From NCBI RefSeq assembly GCF_012034935.1, contig NZ_JAATEN010000005.1, positions 124,001-188,000 on the forward strand: a stretch of DNA of 64,000 bases. Reading direction: 5' to 3'. The notes beneath the pieces are model-generated. The model had not been told where the DNA came from. It saw only the letters and a list, made by a program, of their open reading frames with translations, and searched no databases. Made by a program: the position numbers and the translations under genes. Source of the stretch: Streptomyces zingiberis (GTDB lineage: Bacteria; Actinomycetota; Actinomycetes; Streptomycetales; Streptomycetaceae). This document shows, in pieces, positions 41,238-50,069 of the stretch (position 1 is the stretch's first letter; each line of letters opens with the position of its first letter).

Positions 41238-42304
41238 AGCTTGGCCTCCAGGGCGTCTCGGACCCGGCGCAGCAGGTGGAGATCCGGATCGGCGGGATCG
41301 GTGAGACCGGCGGGCGGCTCCGCCGGGTGGGGCCGGGCGGGCGCACCGGACGCCTCGGCCGCCTCGGGCGGGCCGGAGCCGCCGGACGCAGCGGGTCCGG
41401 CAGGCGCGGCGAGTCCGGCAGGCGCGGCGAGTCCGGCAGGCGCGGCAGGCGCCGCCGCCGGGCCCGGCGGCCCGGGCCGGGCCGGCGCGGACCCGGCGGG
41501 TGAAGGCCCGTCCGGCGTGGGCGGGTCGGGGGCCGGCCCGGCCGGAGCGGCACGCGCGGCGCCGGAGGTTCGCGGCCGGGGCGTCTCGACGTGCCCGGCC
41601 GCGGCCAGCCGCCGGAGGTCCAGCAGGGTGTGGAACGCCGGCCGGCCGAGAAGGCGGGCGATCTCGACGGCGGTGCGGCGGCCGTCCGCGAGGTCCAGCA
41701 CCGCCCGCTGCCGCCGGGGGACGGCCGGGGCCCGCACGGATGTGCGCCGCACCACGGGCGCGGTGTCCACCTGCGGGTGCGGCCACACCGCCGCCAGCAG
41801 TGCCCGGCGCCGCCGGCTCTCCCGGGCGACGGTCTCGGCGGGGACGGGCCGCACCGGACCGAGCCAGTGCGCGGCGCCCGGCCGGAAGCGGGCCCGGCCC
41901 CCGCCGGGCGCCAGGACGAAGTAGGCGGCGTCGAACAACGCGCCCAGGTGGCAGATCTCCAGTTCGCCGCCGCCCAGCCGCCCGCTCTCCACCAGGTGGC
42001 GGGCCACCTCGCGGCGCGCGCCGGCCCGTTCGACCGCTTCCCGCCAGCCCTCGGCCGGCAGCCGCCCGGCGGCGGACAGCAGGATCTCCAGGCCCGGGGC
42101 GGCGGGGCTCTCCGCGTGCACCACCCGGCCCCCGGCCAGATAGAGCACCCCACCCTCGCCGGACAGAGCTCCGGTGGCCCGGCCGGCGGCGAGCCGGGCG
42201 AGCTGGGGCAGCAACGCGGGGTCGGCCGGCGCGATGGGGCCCATCGACGCGGCGGGACCGGCCGCCCCGCCCGGGCCGGGGCTCCCGCTCACCCCGGCGC
42301 TCAT
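41234..42304 (-). CDS. PATAN (DUF4388)-like plus winged-helix protein with Pro/Ala tail
   Basis: 356 residues. N-terminal PATAN-like domain (about 25-90: ARLAAGRATGALSGEGGVLYLAGGRVVHAESP) followed by an all-helical stretch and a wHTH-like element (VEIARLLGRPAFHTLLDLRRLAAAGHVETPRP, about 210-240), then a long Pro/Ala/Gly linker and a short C-terminal helix (DLHLLRRVRDALEAKL). ATG overlaps the previous stop (ATGA). PATAN domains bind partners in other bacteria, e.g. with response regulators; here it may bridge roadblock proteins. Confidence 0.7.
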   Translation of the reverse strand: MSAGVSGSPGPGGAAGPAASMGPIAPADPALLPQLARLAAGRATGALSGEGGVLYLAGGRVVHAESPAAPGLEILLSAAGRLPAEGWREAVERAGARREVARHLVESGRLGGGELEICHLGALFDAAYFVLAPGGGRARFRPGAAHWLGPVRPVPAETVARESRRRRALLAAVWPHPQVDTAPVVRRTSVRAPAVPRRQRAVLDLADGRRTAVEIARLLGRPAFHTLLDLRRLAAAGHVETPRPRTSGAARAAPAGPAPDPPTPDGPSPAGSAPARPGPPGPAAAPAAPAGLAAPAGLAAPAGPAASGGSGPPEAAEASGAPARPHPAEPPAGLTDPADPDLHLLRRVRDALEAKL

Positions 42305-42819
42305 ATCAGCGCCAGCCCGGCGACGAGGTCCCGCAGACGCAGCCGCGCGAGGGCCAGGTTGCCGTTCTCCCGGTCCAGCCAGAGGTAGACCACCACGGCG
42401 CCGTCCAGCGTGTCCTCGACGAAACGCAGCAGGTGGTAGCCGGTGCGGGTGGTGAGGAGGAGATCCTCCACGGGGACCGGGCCGCCGGGGCCGCCGCTGC
42501 CGTACGCGACGCTGCCGCCGGGCGGGGCGCCGGGCGGGGCGCCGGGGAAGCCGCCACCGGGCGGGCCACCGGAGGTGCCGCCCGGTGGCCCCTCCGCCGG
42601 GACGCCGTCCGCCCGGCCGGGCTCGGCCGAGCCGAACGCCGTGTGCTCCGCGGCCAGTCGCGCGAGTTCCGCCAGTTCGGCCGCGGTGACCTCGTAGTCC
42701 CCGTTCGGGGGCTCCCCCACGGTGCCCAGGGTGAGGCCGCTGGTCCACTCGATCACCGCCGCGCCGCGCGCTCCGGGCAGGGCCATGGCGTCCGCCAGGC
42801 ACGCGTCGATTCCGGGCAC
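42301..42819 (-). CDS. Roadblock/LC7 protein with Gly/Pro insertion, first gene
   Basis: 172 residues. N-terminal half of a roadblock domain (GARGAAVIEWTSGLTLGTVGE, VTAAELAELARLAAEHTAFG) is separated from the C-terminal half (VEDLLLTTRTGYHLLRFVEDTLDGAVVVYLWLDREN) by about 40 residues of GPPGG-type low complexity. The second half is very similar in pattern to the roadblock protein at 40204. GTG start. Overlaps the next gene. 42820-43133 upstream is non-coding. Confidence 0.8.
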   Translation of the reverse strand: MPGIDACLADAMALPGARGAAVIEWTSGLTLGTVGEPPNGDYEVTAAELAELARLAAEHTAFGSAEPGRADGVPAEGPPGGTSGGPPGGGFPGAPPGAPPGGSVAYGSGGPGGPVPVEDLLLTTRTGYHLLRFVEDTLDGAVVVYLWLDRENGNLALARLRLRDLVAGLALI

Positions 42820-43133
42820 GCCGCCGTCCTCCCATCCACGGACGGGCGCCCCTCCCGGCCGTCCGTTCCAGTGACGGCGAGATTACGCAACGTGCCGCAC
42901 TCGCACGAGAATTCGGGCAATCTCCTGCGGCATACCCGGACGACCGCATAGAGTGACGCGCCCGGGAAGTGTGCTCACCCACCGCTTACGGCGGACCACC
43001 CTCCGGCCGTTTCCGGGCCCCTCTCATCACGCTCCGGAGACAACCGGTGAACACGTCGCGTCACGGCTGGAGAAACCGGCCATGGCTGTGTTAGCCCTTG
43101 TTCACCACATCCGACGGAAGAAAGCGGTGCGGC

Positions 43134-43235
43134 GTGAGCGATGCCTCGATGATCGTCCTCGGAATCGGGTTCTCCATCGCCCTGTACATCCTCTTCGTCA
43201 CCCCGCGGGGCGACGGGAAGAAGAAGGACGTCTGA
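43134..43235 (+). CDS. 33-residue small membrane protein
   Basis: GTG start, reading SDASMIVLGIGFSIALYILF then VTPRGDGKKKDV with a stop at 43233. One membrane segment followed by a basic tail is the layout of many Streptomyces small membrane proteins. A GGAAG sits 13 bases upstream, so the start could be the ATG at 43149. Too short to call confidently; codon use fits the neighbourhood. Confidence 0.5.
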   Translation: MSDASMIVLGIGFSIALYILFVTPRGDGKKKDV

Positions 43236-43605
43236 GGCTCCTTTCTCCCTCCGGGCCCTCCCCGCCCCGCGCCGACGGCGTGGTTCGCGGCACCGGTCCG
43301 GGGCTCCCGGACGGGCGTCCCCGTGGCGCCCGCCCGGGGGACGGCCCCAACCGGCCCGCGCGCCCGTGCCCCCGTGAACTCCTGCGGCTGAGCAGCCCTC
43401 CCCAAGCCCCCGCCGTCCCGCCGTCGTGACGTTCCGTGCGCCCGGGCAACGGGGGGAACCAGGGAACGTACGCAGCACGGCGGACCGCACCCTCCACGCC
43501 TGCGCAGGAAACCCGGTTCCAGCCGTCCATCCGCCGGGGGCCTCGGCGCCGACCGTCCGGACCGGCGGGCGGGCCACCCGCGTCCAGCGCGAGGACGCGG
43601 ACCGC

Positions 43606-43638
43606 GATCTTCGGCCCGCGGGCCCCGGCCCGAAGATC
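43606..43638. repeat. Inverted repeat upstream of the Q-rich protein gene
   Basis: GATCTTCGG (43606-43614) pairs with CCGAAGATC (43630-43638) and further GC pairs extend inward. It lies about 105 bases upstream of the start at 43744; possible attenuator or regulator site. The rest of 43236-43743 shows no gene. Confidence 0.6.
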
Positions 43639-43743
43639 ACAGCCCCCGGGCCGAAGAAACGTCCATGCGACATACCACCCACATGGCGCAGCGAACGGGG
43701 CCCGGAGGGTTACCTGATCATCCGTCGGCCCGTTGTCGCCACC

Positions 43744-44856
43744 ATGGAGCCGCGGCAGTGGTGGGAACGGAACACGGTGCTGGCAGAAGCGTTCTGCCGG
43801 AGCGACGAACAGGTGCGATCCGCGCAGGCGAGGCTGGACGAGGAACAGGTGCACCGCGCCCGCCTGCTGGCGGCCTTCGCCGTGACGGTGGGCGACGACG
43901 GGGCGGTCGCCGGAATGCTCGGCCTCACCGAGCGCGAGGTGCGGCTGGCCCGGCGGACGGTGGGCAAGTCCGGCGCCCGCGAGGTCGCCGAGGAGGTGCT
44001 GGCCGGTGCCGGGCCGGGAGAACCGGCCCCGGGAGAGCTCCCGGAGACCGCGCCGGGCGGGGCGGGGACGCCGGACGCCACGGGCCCGGCGGTCACCGGC
44101 CAGGACACCCCCGGGCCGGGTGCCGAGACGCCCGATCCCGCCTCGCACCACCACGCCTGGTCCGGAACGCCGTACACCGCCGCGCACCAGCCCCACCACC
44201 AGCAGCACCACCAGCAGAACTGGCAGTACCAGTACCAGCAAGGCCATTCCTACCCCCAAGGCCAGAGCTACCAGCAGTCCCAGGCGTACGCGCACCAGCA
44301 GCAGCACCAGTCGTACGGATACGGCCAGCCCCAGCTCCAGTCCTCTTCGCCGACTTCGTCGGCTTCGTCGGCCCAGGCGCCGCAGACGACCCGGACGACC
44401 CAGGCATCCCAGCCGTACACCACCTCGTCCCAGCTCCAGCCGCAGCAGCGCGAACCGCGCTGGAGCGGGGCGATGGACGCCCTGCTGGTCGGAGGCCGGC
44501 AGACCGGCGTCGATCTCCAGGTGCTGGCCGCGGAGTTCGGTCTCGACCTGGCCCGGCTGGTCGCCCGGGCCCAGCAGCTCTCGGCCGAGGGACGGCTCTC
44601 CTCGCCCTGGGCGGGCGCCGGGCAGGGCGAGGAGAACCGTTCGGGCCGCCACCGCCGGGACGCCGTGGGCGCCGGGTACCCGGCCCGGCCCGCGTACCCG
44701 GCCTCCGCGGAGCACCCGTATCCCCGCGACGCGTACGACTCCTACGCCTATCCCCTCCCCACGAGCTGGGAGGTCCCCTCGACGGTGCCCGAGGAGATGA
44801 TCGCCGGCGTCGGCCACCAGTCCGTCCGGCCGTACACGCACAGCACCGCCTCCTGA
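43744..44856 (+). CDS. Q/H/Y-rich low-complexity protein with wHTH-like ends
   Basis: 370 residues from ATG 43744 (MEPRQWWERNTVLAEAFCRS). The N-terminal about 85 residues are charged helical with a helix-turn element (DGAVAGMLGLTEREVRLARR). About 145-240 is strikingly Gln/His/Tyr-rich (HQPHHQQHHQQNWQYQYQQ), prion-like. About 250-300 holds a second helical domain (AMDALLVGGRQTGVDLQVLA then EFGLDLARLVARAQQLSAEG), then another tyrosine-rich tail. No catalytic motif. A longer upstream frame exists but is unsupported. Confidence 0.65.
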   Translation: MEPRQWWERNTVLAEAFCRSDEQVRSAQARLDEEQVHRARLLAAFAVTVGDDGAVAGMLGLTEREVRLARRTVGKSGAREVAEEVLAGAGPGEPAPGELPETAPGGAGTPDATGPAVTGQDTPGPGAETPDPASHHHAWSGTPYTAAHQPHHQQHHQQNWQYQYQQGHSYPQGQSYQQSQAYAHQQQHQSYGYGQPQLQSSSPTSSASSAQAPQTTRTTQASQPYTTSSQLQPQQREPRWSGAMDALLVGGRQTGVDLQVLAAEFGLDLARLVARAQQLSAEGRLSSPWAGAGQGEENRSGRHRRDAVGAGYPARPAYPASAEHPYPRDAYDSYAYPLPTSWEVPSTVPEEMIAGVGHQSVRPYTHSTAS

Positions 44857-45007
44857 CGCTCCGCCCCGCCCCGCCCGGCACCGCCACCCGGCCCGGGGCC
44901 GGACAGGCGGCGCGAAGGAGCGGGACGGCCGGTGGGAGCGGGGAGAGCGGGCCGGGACAGGACGGCGGGGACGACGGCTCGGGACGGGCGCAGAAGGCCG
45001 GCGCAGG

Positions 45008-45070
45008 GGCGGCCACGGGCGGCGGCGGGCGGCCACGGGCGGCGGCGGGCGGCGGCGGACGGCGGCGGAC
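45008..45070. repeat. GGCGGCCACGGGCGGCGG tandem repeats
   Basis: Several copies of an imperfect GGCGGCCACGGGCGGCGGCG unit fill this stretch of the 324-base non-coding region 44857-45180. No gene or clear terminator otherwise. Confidence 0.75.
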
Positions 45071-45180
45071 GCGGAAGGACGATCGGCGCGGCCCGAGACG
45101 GCCCACTGATCGAATTGACGGGCGCGCGCTCCCGTTGTGCCCTGGGAAGTGGGGCCCGGACGTCAGAGAGGAGCCGCGCC

Positions 45181-45600
45181 ATGCCCACCTCACGCAGCGA
45201 CACCCGACGCGGCGGAACGGTGGCACCCGCCCGGCCGCACCATCCCGCGCACATCTGGTGGTCCCCGGTCCTCATCAGCGCCTTCTTCGGCTTCTACGCG
45301 GGCTTCCTCGACCAGGAGGGCGGCGCCCCGCTCGGCTGGGCCTGGCTGGTCGGCGGGGTGTCGGGGGTCGCCCTGCTGGCGGTGTGGCTGGCGTTCCACG
45401 CGGTGCGCGGGAAGCTGCTGCTGGAGGTGCGGGCCGCCTGCTACGGCGCGCTGACCGGGGGCGCCGTCGGGTATCTCGTCGGGCTCAGCGGGGCCTCGGT
45501 GCTGAAGTCCGCCGCCATCGGGTTCTTCGTCGGGGCCGGTATGGGCGTCGCGGTGTACTACCGCCTCTTCACCCGGCCCCGGCGGCCGGCCCGGCGCTGA
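45181..45600 (+). CDS. Integral membrane protein, unknown function
   Basis: 139 residues. GAGAGGAG precedes ATG. A basic, soluble N-terminus (DTRRGGTVAPARPHH) is followed by four predicted membrane segments starting with WSPVLISAFFGFYAGF and ending YYRLF. No recognised family motif. Common in Streptomyces between the Q-rich protein and L,D-transpeptidase genes (recalled). Confidence 0.7.
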   Translation: MPTSRSDTRRGGTVAPARPHHPAHIWWSPVLISAFFGFYAGFLDQEGGAPLGWAWLVGGVSGVALLAVWLAFHAVRGKLLLEVRAACYGALTGGAVGYLVGLSGASVLKSAAIGFFVGAGMGVAVYYRLFTRPRRPARR

Positions 45601-45654
45601 GCCCGCACCGGCGGGCGCCCCGGTGCGCGGAGCCACGCCCCTCGCGGCACGCGG

Positions 45655-45689
45655 AGGGCGGTGACCGGCGGTGTGCCGGTCACCGCCCT
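45655..45689. terminator. Perfect 15-bp hairpin terminator
   Basis: AGGGCGGTGACCGGC (45655-45669) pairs with GCCGGTCACCGCCCT (45675-45689), loop 5 bases. Terminates the membrane protein gene from one side and, beyond a repeat array, faces the transpeptidase gene. Confidence 0.8.
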
Positions 45690-45702
45690 TCGCGGTGGTG
45701 CG

Positions 45703-45734
45703 GTGGTGCTGTGGTGCTGTGGTGCTGTGGTGCT
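45703..45734. repeat. 8-bp tandem repeat GTGGTGCT, 4 copies
   Basis: Four perfect copies in the 301-base non-coding stretch 45601-45901; probable slippage array. Confidence 0.85.
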
Positions 45735-45863
45735 GGACGTGCTGTGCCGTTGTCGTGCTGCTCTCGTGGTGCCGCCGTCCCGCGGCGCTGCCGCCGCGGT
45801 GCCGGGCCGTGGCCGGAAGACCCCGGCCCGGTCCGGTCCACGCAGGTCAAGTCAGGCCAGGCC

Positions 45864-45903
45864 AGGTCAGGTCAGGTCAGGTCAGGTCAGGTCAGGTCAG
45901 GTC
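45864..45903. repeat. Pentamer AGGTC, 8 perfect copies
   Basis: Eight uninterrupted copies, reaching into the stop codon of the L,D-transpeptidase gene (stop at 45902-45904, minus strand). Copy-number change would shift the sequence immediately beyond the stop and could alter the terminus if it moved left into the gene. Confidence 0.88.
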
Positions 45904-47179
45904 AGACCGCGCTGCCGGCGACCCACTCGTTCCAGTCCATGTTCCAGCCGTTGAGGCCGTTGTCCGGCTGGATCTCCTTGTCCGGGGAGTTCTTCACGAC
46001 CACGACGTCACCGAGCAGGGACTGCTCGTAGAACCAGGCACCGTCCTGCTTGGGGTCGTTCGCCCCCTTGACGTCGTTCAGACCGACGCAGCCGTGGCTG
46101 GTGTTGGTCTGCCCGAAGATCGAGTCGGCGCCCCAGTAGTTGCCGTGGATGAAGGTGCCCGAGGTGGAGAGCCGCATGGCGTGCGGCACGTCCTTGATGT
46201 CGTACTCGCCCTTGCCGTCGTCGTCCGTGAAGCCGACGGTGGCGCCGTTCATCCGGGTCTCCTTGAACTTCTCGGAGATCACCATCTGACCGTTGTAGGT
46301 CGGGTTCTCGGGGCTGCCCGCGGAGATCGGGATGGTCCGCAGCACCTTGCCGTCGCGCTCGACCGTCATCTTCTTGGTCTTGACGTCGACGGTGGAGACC
46401 TGGCTGCGCCCGATCTTGAAGCTGAAGCTCTTGCTCTGGACGCCCTTGACGCCCGGGGAGCCCTCGACACCATCGAGGTTGAGCTTGACCGTCACCGTGG
46501 AGCCCGCCTGCCAGTACTCCTTGGGCCGGAAGTCCAGCCGCTGGTCACCGAACCAGTGCCCGACGACCTCCTGGCTGCCGCTGGTGTTGACCTCGATCGC
46601 CGACTGGACGTCCTTCTTGTTCTGGATGCCCTTGTCGAACTTGATCGACACGGGCATCCCCACGCCCACGGTGGTGTCCGCCTCGGGGGTGTAGTACCCG
46701 AGGAAGCTGTGGTCCGGGGAGACGGTGGTGAAGGTCGAGTTCTCGGTGGCCTTGCGGCCGTCGGAGTCCTCCGCCGTGGCAGTGATCTTGTACTTGGCCG
46801 AACGGTCGAGCTGGCCGTCGGGGGTCCAGGAGGTGCCGTCGGCGGACAGCGTGCCGGGGACGTCCGCGCCGGAGGCGACCGCCGTCATCGTCACGTCGGA
46901 GAGCTTGCCGCCCGAGACGGTGACCTTGACGTCGTTGTTGATGCCCGCGTTGTCGGCGCCGTCCTTGGGGGTGATCTTTATTCGCGCGTCCGAGGCGTCC
47001 TTCGCCGCCGCCCGGTCGACCTGCGATTGCCCGCCGCTGCCGCCGTCCCCGCCCTTGCCGTCGGAGCCGTTGTCACCGCCGCCCCCGCAGGCGGTGAGCG
47101 TCAGCAGACCGCTCAGCAGCGCGGCGGCCACCACCGTGGCCCTGCGCCGCTTCCCTGTCGTCATCACACGCTTCTCCAT
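45902..47179 (-). CDS. Lipoprotein L,D-transpeptidase
   Basis: 425 residues. Lipobox LLTLTAC within the signal peptide, a long Gly/Asp-rich linker, Ig-like domains (about 65-270: ITPKDGADNAGINNDVKVTV; KTTENSTFTTVSPD-like) and a YkuD catalytic domain (about 270-400) with HGNYWG and SHGCVGLND (catalytic Cys 364, His 362). It forms 3-3 peptidoglycan crosslinks in the envelope. An internal ATG at 47164 follows GGAGAAG and is an alternative start. A palindrome lies upstream at 47282. Confidence 0.93.
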   Translation of the reverse strand: MEKRVMTTGKRRRATVVAAALLSGLLTLTACGGGGDNGSDGKGGDGGSGGQSQVDRAAAKDASDARIKITPKDGADNAGINNDVKVTVSGGKLSDVTMTAVASGADVPGTLSADGTSWTPDGQLDRSAKYKITATAEDSDGRKATENSTFTTVSPDHSFLGYYTPEADTTVGVGMPVSIKFDKGIQNKKDVQSAIEVNTSGSQEVVGHWFGDQRLDFRPKEYWQAGSTVTVKLNLDGVEGSPGVKGVQSKSFSFKIGRSQVSTVDVKTKKMTVERDGKVLRTIPISAGSPENPTYNGQMVISEKFKETRMNGATVGFTDDDGKGEYDIKDVPHAMRLSTSGTFIHGNYWGADSIFGQTNTSHGCVGLNDVKGANDPKQDGAWFYEQSLLGDVVVVKNSPDKEIQPDNGLNGWNMDWNEWVAGSAV

Positions 47180-47281
47180 TGCTGTCCCCGGGTCGCCCGG
47201 CCGGATCCGTCACGCGCGGCTCCCGGCCATGCATCTGAAGAACACTCGGACCGGCCGACCCGTTCCACGGGCCACCCAAGT

Positions 47282-47295
47282 GTGGCGTACGCCAC
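47282..47295. promoter_or_regulatory. 14-bp palindrome GTGGCGTACGCCAC
   Basis: Perfect palindrome about 103 bases upstream of the transpeptidase start. Candidate operator; no regulator identified. The rest of 47180-47653 is non-coding divergent promoter DNA with no further feature recognised. Confidence 0.45.
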
Positions 47296-47653
47296 GTGCG
47301 CCCCCGGTCCGGGTACACCCCTCCGAAGAGTGATCGGATGATCCGCCCCGCTCCTCACCCTTTCGTGTCGGACACCGCGCCGGACGGGCGTCTCCGGCGT
47401 CTCCGCGGAGAGACGTCTGCCCGTGACCACGGCTTCTCACTCCGTGCCCGGCAGGCCGCGGGCCGTCACCGGACCGCCCGCCCACCGGGGCCGGATGCCC
47501 CCAACCGCCGCGAAACAGGCCAGGGCCGGACGTTCCACGGCAGGTGGGGCACGGCCGAGAGTACCGCCGGCGCCCGGGCTTTCCCACGACCCACGGGCTT
47601 CACTACTATCGGACCGGCCGCCCAACCGACCTGCATCGCAAGGGGTTCATGAC

Positions 47654-48022
47654 GTGTCCGCGCGCCGACCGCTGCTGACCGCCTCCACCGCGGGAGCCAT
47701 GCTGCTCGCCCTGTGGTTCGTGCCGTCCGCGAACGCGACGGTCGAGGAGGGCAGAGCACCGTCGGCCGAGCAGGCCGGGCAGACCGGGCAGACCGGGCTG
47801 GAGACGCAGCAGGAGCGGGGCGCGGCCCTTCCCTCCGAGTCCGTCCCCGGCGAGGACCAGCCGGTCACCGACGCCGAGGAGCTCGCGCTCGCCGACACGG
47901 GCAGCGTGGACACCACCCCGTACCTGCTGGGCGGCACGCTCTTCCTGGGCCTCGGCGCCGCGCTGGTCTCGGCGTCCGCCCGGCGCTCGCGGGCCCTCGC
48001 CGCCCCCCTGACCGCCCCCTGA
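47654..48022 (+). CDS. Surface protein with LAXTG sorting signal
   Basis: 122 residues. Signal peptide (about 1-28, LLTASTAGAMLLALWFVPSANA), a short acidic, Gln/Glu-rich middle, then LADTG (in ELALADTGSVDT), a membrane segment (PYLLGGTLFLGLGAALV) and an Arg-rich tail (SASARRSRA). LAXTG is the class E sortase recognition motif in Streptomyces, so the protein is probably wall-anchored. GTG start after AAGGGG. Confidence 0.75.
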   Translation: MSARRPLLTASTAGAMLLALWFVPSANATVEEGRAPSAEQAGQTGQTGLETQQERGAALPSESVPGEDQPVTDAEELALADTGSVDTTPYLLGGTLFLGLGAALVSASARRSRALAAPLTAP

Positions 48023-48073
48023 CCGCCGCCGGGGCGGCCCGCGGCCTCCCGTCCCTTCCGGGCTTCCCACGCC

Positions 48074-49636
48074 TCAGGCCAGCGGCCCCGTGACCGTCTC
48101 GGCCGCCGCGACCAGCGCCCCCGAGCGGACGAACTCGTCCGCCGCCGCGAGGTCCGGCGCCAGGTAGCGGTCCCCGCCCGGCCCGGCGACCCCCGCGGCG
48201 CGCAGCGCCGTGAGGACGGCCCGGGTGGCGGGGGCGGGCTCCAGCCCTTCGCGCAGTTCCACGGCGCGGGCGGCGGCCACCAGTTCCACGGCGAGCACCC
48301 GGCTCAGGTTGCCGAGCGCCGTCCGCAGTTTGCGCGCCGCGGACCAGCCCATCGAGACGTGGTCCTCCTGCATCGCGGAGGACGGGATCGAGTCGACGGA
48401 GGCGGGCACCGCCAGCCGCTTCATCTCGGCCACCAGCGCGGCCTGCGTGTACTGGGCGATCATGAGCCCGGAGTCCACACCCGGGTCACCGGCGAGGAAG
48501 GCCGGCAGCCCGTAGGAGCGGTTCCGGTCCAGCAGCCGGTCGGTGCGGCGCTCGGCGATGGAGGCGAGGTCGGCGGCGGCCACGGCCAGGAAGTCCAGGA
48601 CGTACGCCACGGGCGCGCCGTGGAAGTTGCCGTTGGACTCGACCCGGCCGTCCGGGAGCACCACCGGGTTGTCCACGGCGGCGGCGAGTTCCCGGCCGGC
48701 GACGAGGCGGGCGTGGGCCAGGGTGTCCCGGCCCGCCCCGGCGACCTGGGGGGCGCAGCGGACCGAGTAGGCGTCCTGCACCCGCGGCTCGGCCGGCAGC
48801 CCGTCGTAGCCGGCCTGGTGGTGGCCGGTGAGCCCGGAGCCGCGGAGTACCCGGGCCATGTTGTCCGCGCTGGCGGCCTGGCCCGGGTGGGGGCGGATGG
48901 CGTGCAGTTCGGGGGCGAGGACCCGGTCGGTGCCGAGCAGCGCCTCCAGGGTGAGGGCGGCGGTGATGTCGGCGGCGGTGAGCAGCCGGGCGAGGTCCTC
49001 ACCGGCCAGGACGAGCATCCCGAGCATGCCGTCGGTGCCGTTGAGGAGCGCCAGGCCCTCCTTCTCCCGCAGTTCCAGCGGGGCGATGCCGTGCGCGGCG
49101 AGCAGTTCGGCGGCGGGGCGGACGGTGCCGTCGGGCCCCTCGGCCTCGCCCTCGCCGAGCAGGGTCAGGGCGCAGTGGGAGAGCGGCGCGAGGTCCCCGG
49201 AGCAGCCGAGGGAGCCGTACTCGTGGACGACGGGGGTGATACCGGCGTTGAGGAGCGCGGCGATCGTCTCCGCGACCAGCGGGCGGACGCCGGTGTGGCC
49301 GGAGGCGAGGGTCTTCAGCCGGAGGAACATCAGGGCGCGGACGACCTCGCGCTCCACGCGGGGCCCCATACCGGCGGCGTGCGAGCGCACGATGTTGTGC
49401 TGGAGGCGGGTGCGCAGGGCGGGGTCGACGTGGCGGACGGCGAGGGCGCCGAAGCCGGTGGAGACCCCGTACACCGGTTCGGGCCGCGCGGCGAGGGCCT
49501 CCACGGTCTCGCGGGCGGCGGCCAGCGCGCCGAGCGCCTCGGCGGAGAGCGTGACGCAGGCCGAGCCGCGGGCCACGGCCACGACGTCGGCCGGACGGAC
49601 GCCGGAGGTCCCCAGCTCCACGGTGTGCATATTCAT
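48074..49636 (-). CDS. hutH: Histidine ammonia-lyase
   Basis: 520 residues. Deaminates histidine to urocanate. YGVSTGFGALAV and NIVRSHAAG are typical; the MIO-forming triad is within GSLGCSGDLAP, i.e. Cys-Ser-Gly (residues 145-147) rather than the usual Ala-Ser-Gly. The downstream NGNFHGAPVAY and EDHVSMGWSAARKL motifs are intact. ATG at 49636, or 49630. Divergent from an enoyl-CoA hydratase gene. Confidence 0.92.
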   Translation of the reverse strand: MNMHTVELGTSGVRPADVVAVARGSACVTLSAEALGALAAARETVEALAARPEPVYGVSTGFGALAVRHVDPALRTRLQHNIVRSHAAGMGPRVEREVVRALMFLRLKTLASGHTGVRPLVAETIAALLNAGITPVVHEYGSLGCSGDLAPLSHCALTLLGEGEAEGPDGTVRPAAELLAAHGIAPLELREKEGLALLNGTDGMLGMLVLAGEDLARLLTAADITAALTLEALLGTDRVLAPELHAIRPHPGQAASADNMARVLRGSGLTGHHQAGYDGLPAEPRVQDAYSVRCAPQVAGAGRDTLAHARLVAGRELAAAVDNPVVLPDGRVESNGNFHGAPVAYVLDFLAVAAADLASIAERRTDRLLDRNRSYGLPAFLAGDPGVDSGLMIAQYTQAALVAEMKRLAVPASVDSIPSSAMQEDHVSMGWSAARKLRTALGNLSRVLAVELVAAARAVELREGLEPAPATRAVLTALRAAGVAGPGGDRYLAPDLAAADEFVRSGALVAAAETVTGPLA

Positions 49637-49864
49637 ATTCAGGCACCCTAATTTCTGAATCGTCTTCTGTCACCGGCCGGTGCCCGGCCCGCGGGCCGGG
49701 CGGGCCCCGGCGTGCGGGCCTCCGAGCCGCCCGGCCCCGGCGGCCGGACGTCTTCCGTCACGAGCCACCGGGCCACAGCAGGTCCGGGGCCCCGGACCGG
49801 GCCTCCGCACCTCGGGGCCGGACCGCCCCTGGCCCGGCCGGGACTTCCCTGACATGATCGGCTG

Positions 49865-49874
49865 AACGATCGTT
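49865..49874. promoter_or_regulatory. AACGATCGTT palindrome in hutH-echA divergent region
   Basis: Lies within TGAACGATCGTTAAC; a TetR-type operator shape, e.g. for fatty-acid or catabolic control. No regulator gene is adjacent. The rest of 49637-50069 is non-coding and G+C-rich. Confidence 0.4.
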
Positions 49875-50069
49875 AACCAGCGTGCCCGCCGTCGAAGCGC
49901 GGCGCGACGGGTCCGCGCGCCGCAGGGCAGGTAGGGGCGGTCACACACGGGCGGGCACCAGCCGGCCGGGAGCGCGCGGGCCGGGAACGCACGGGCCGCG
50001 CGGCACGGCCGGGCGCCGGCCGGGCGCCCACGAGCAGGGACGACGGTCCCGGGAGGACGGGAGGCGGCG

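Noticed and set aside
43426..43743. N-terminal extension of the Q-rich protein
   Set aside because: The extension has no ribosome-binding site, unrelated composition, and contains an inverted repeat typical of non-coding DNA.
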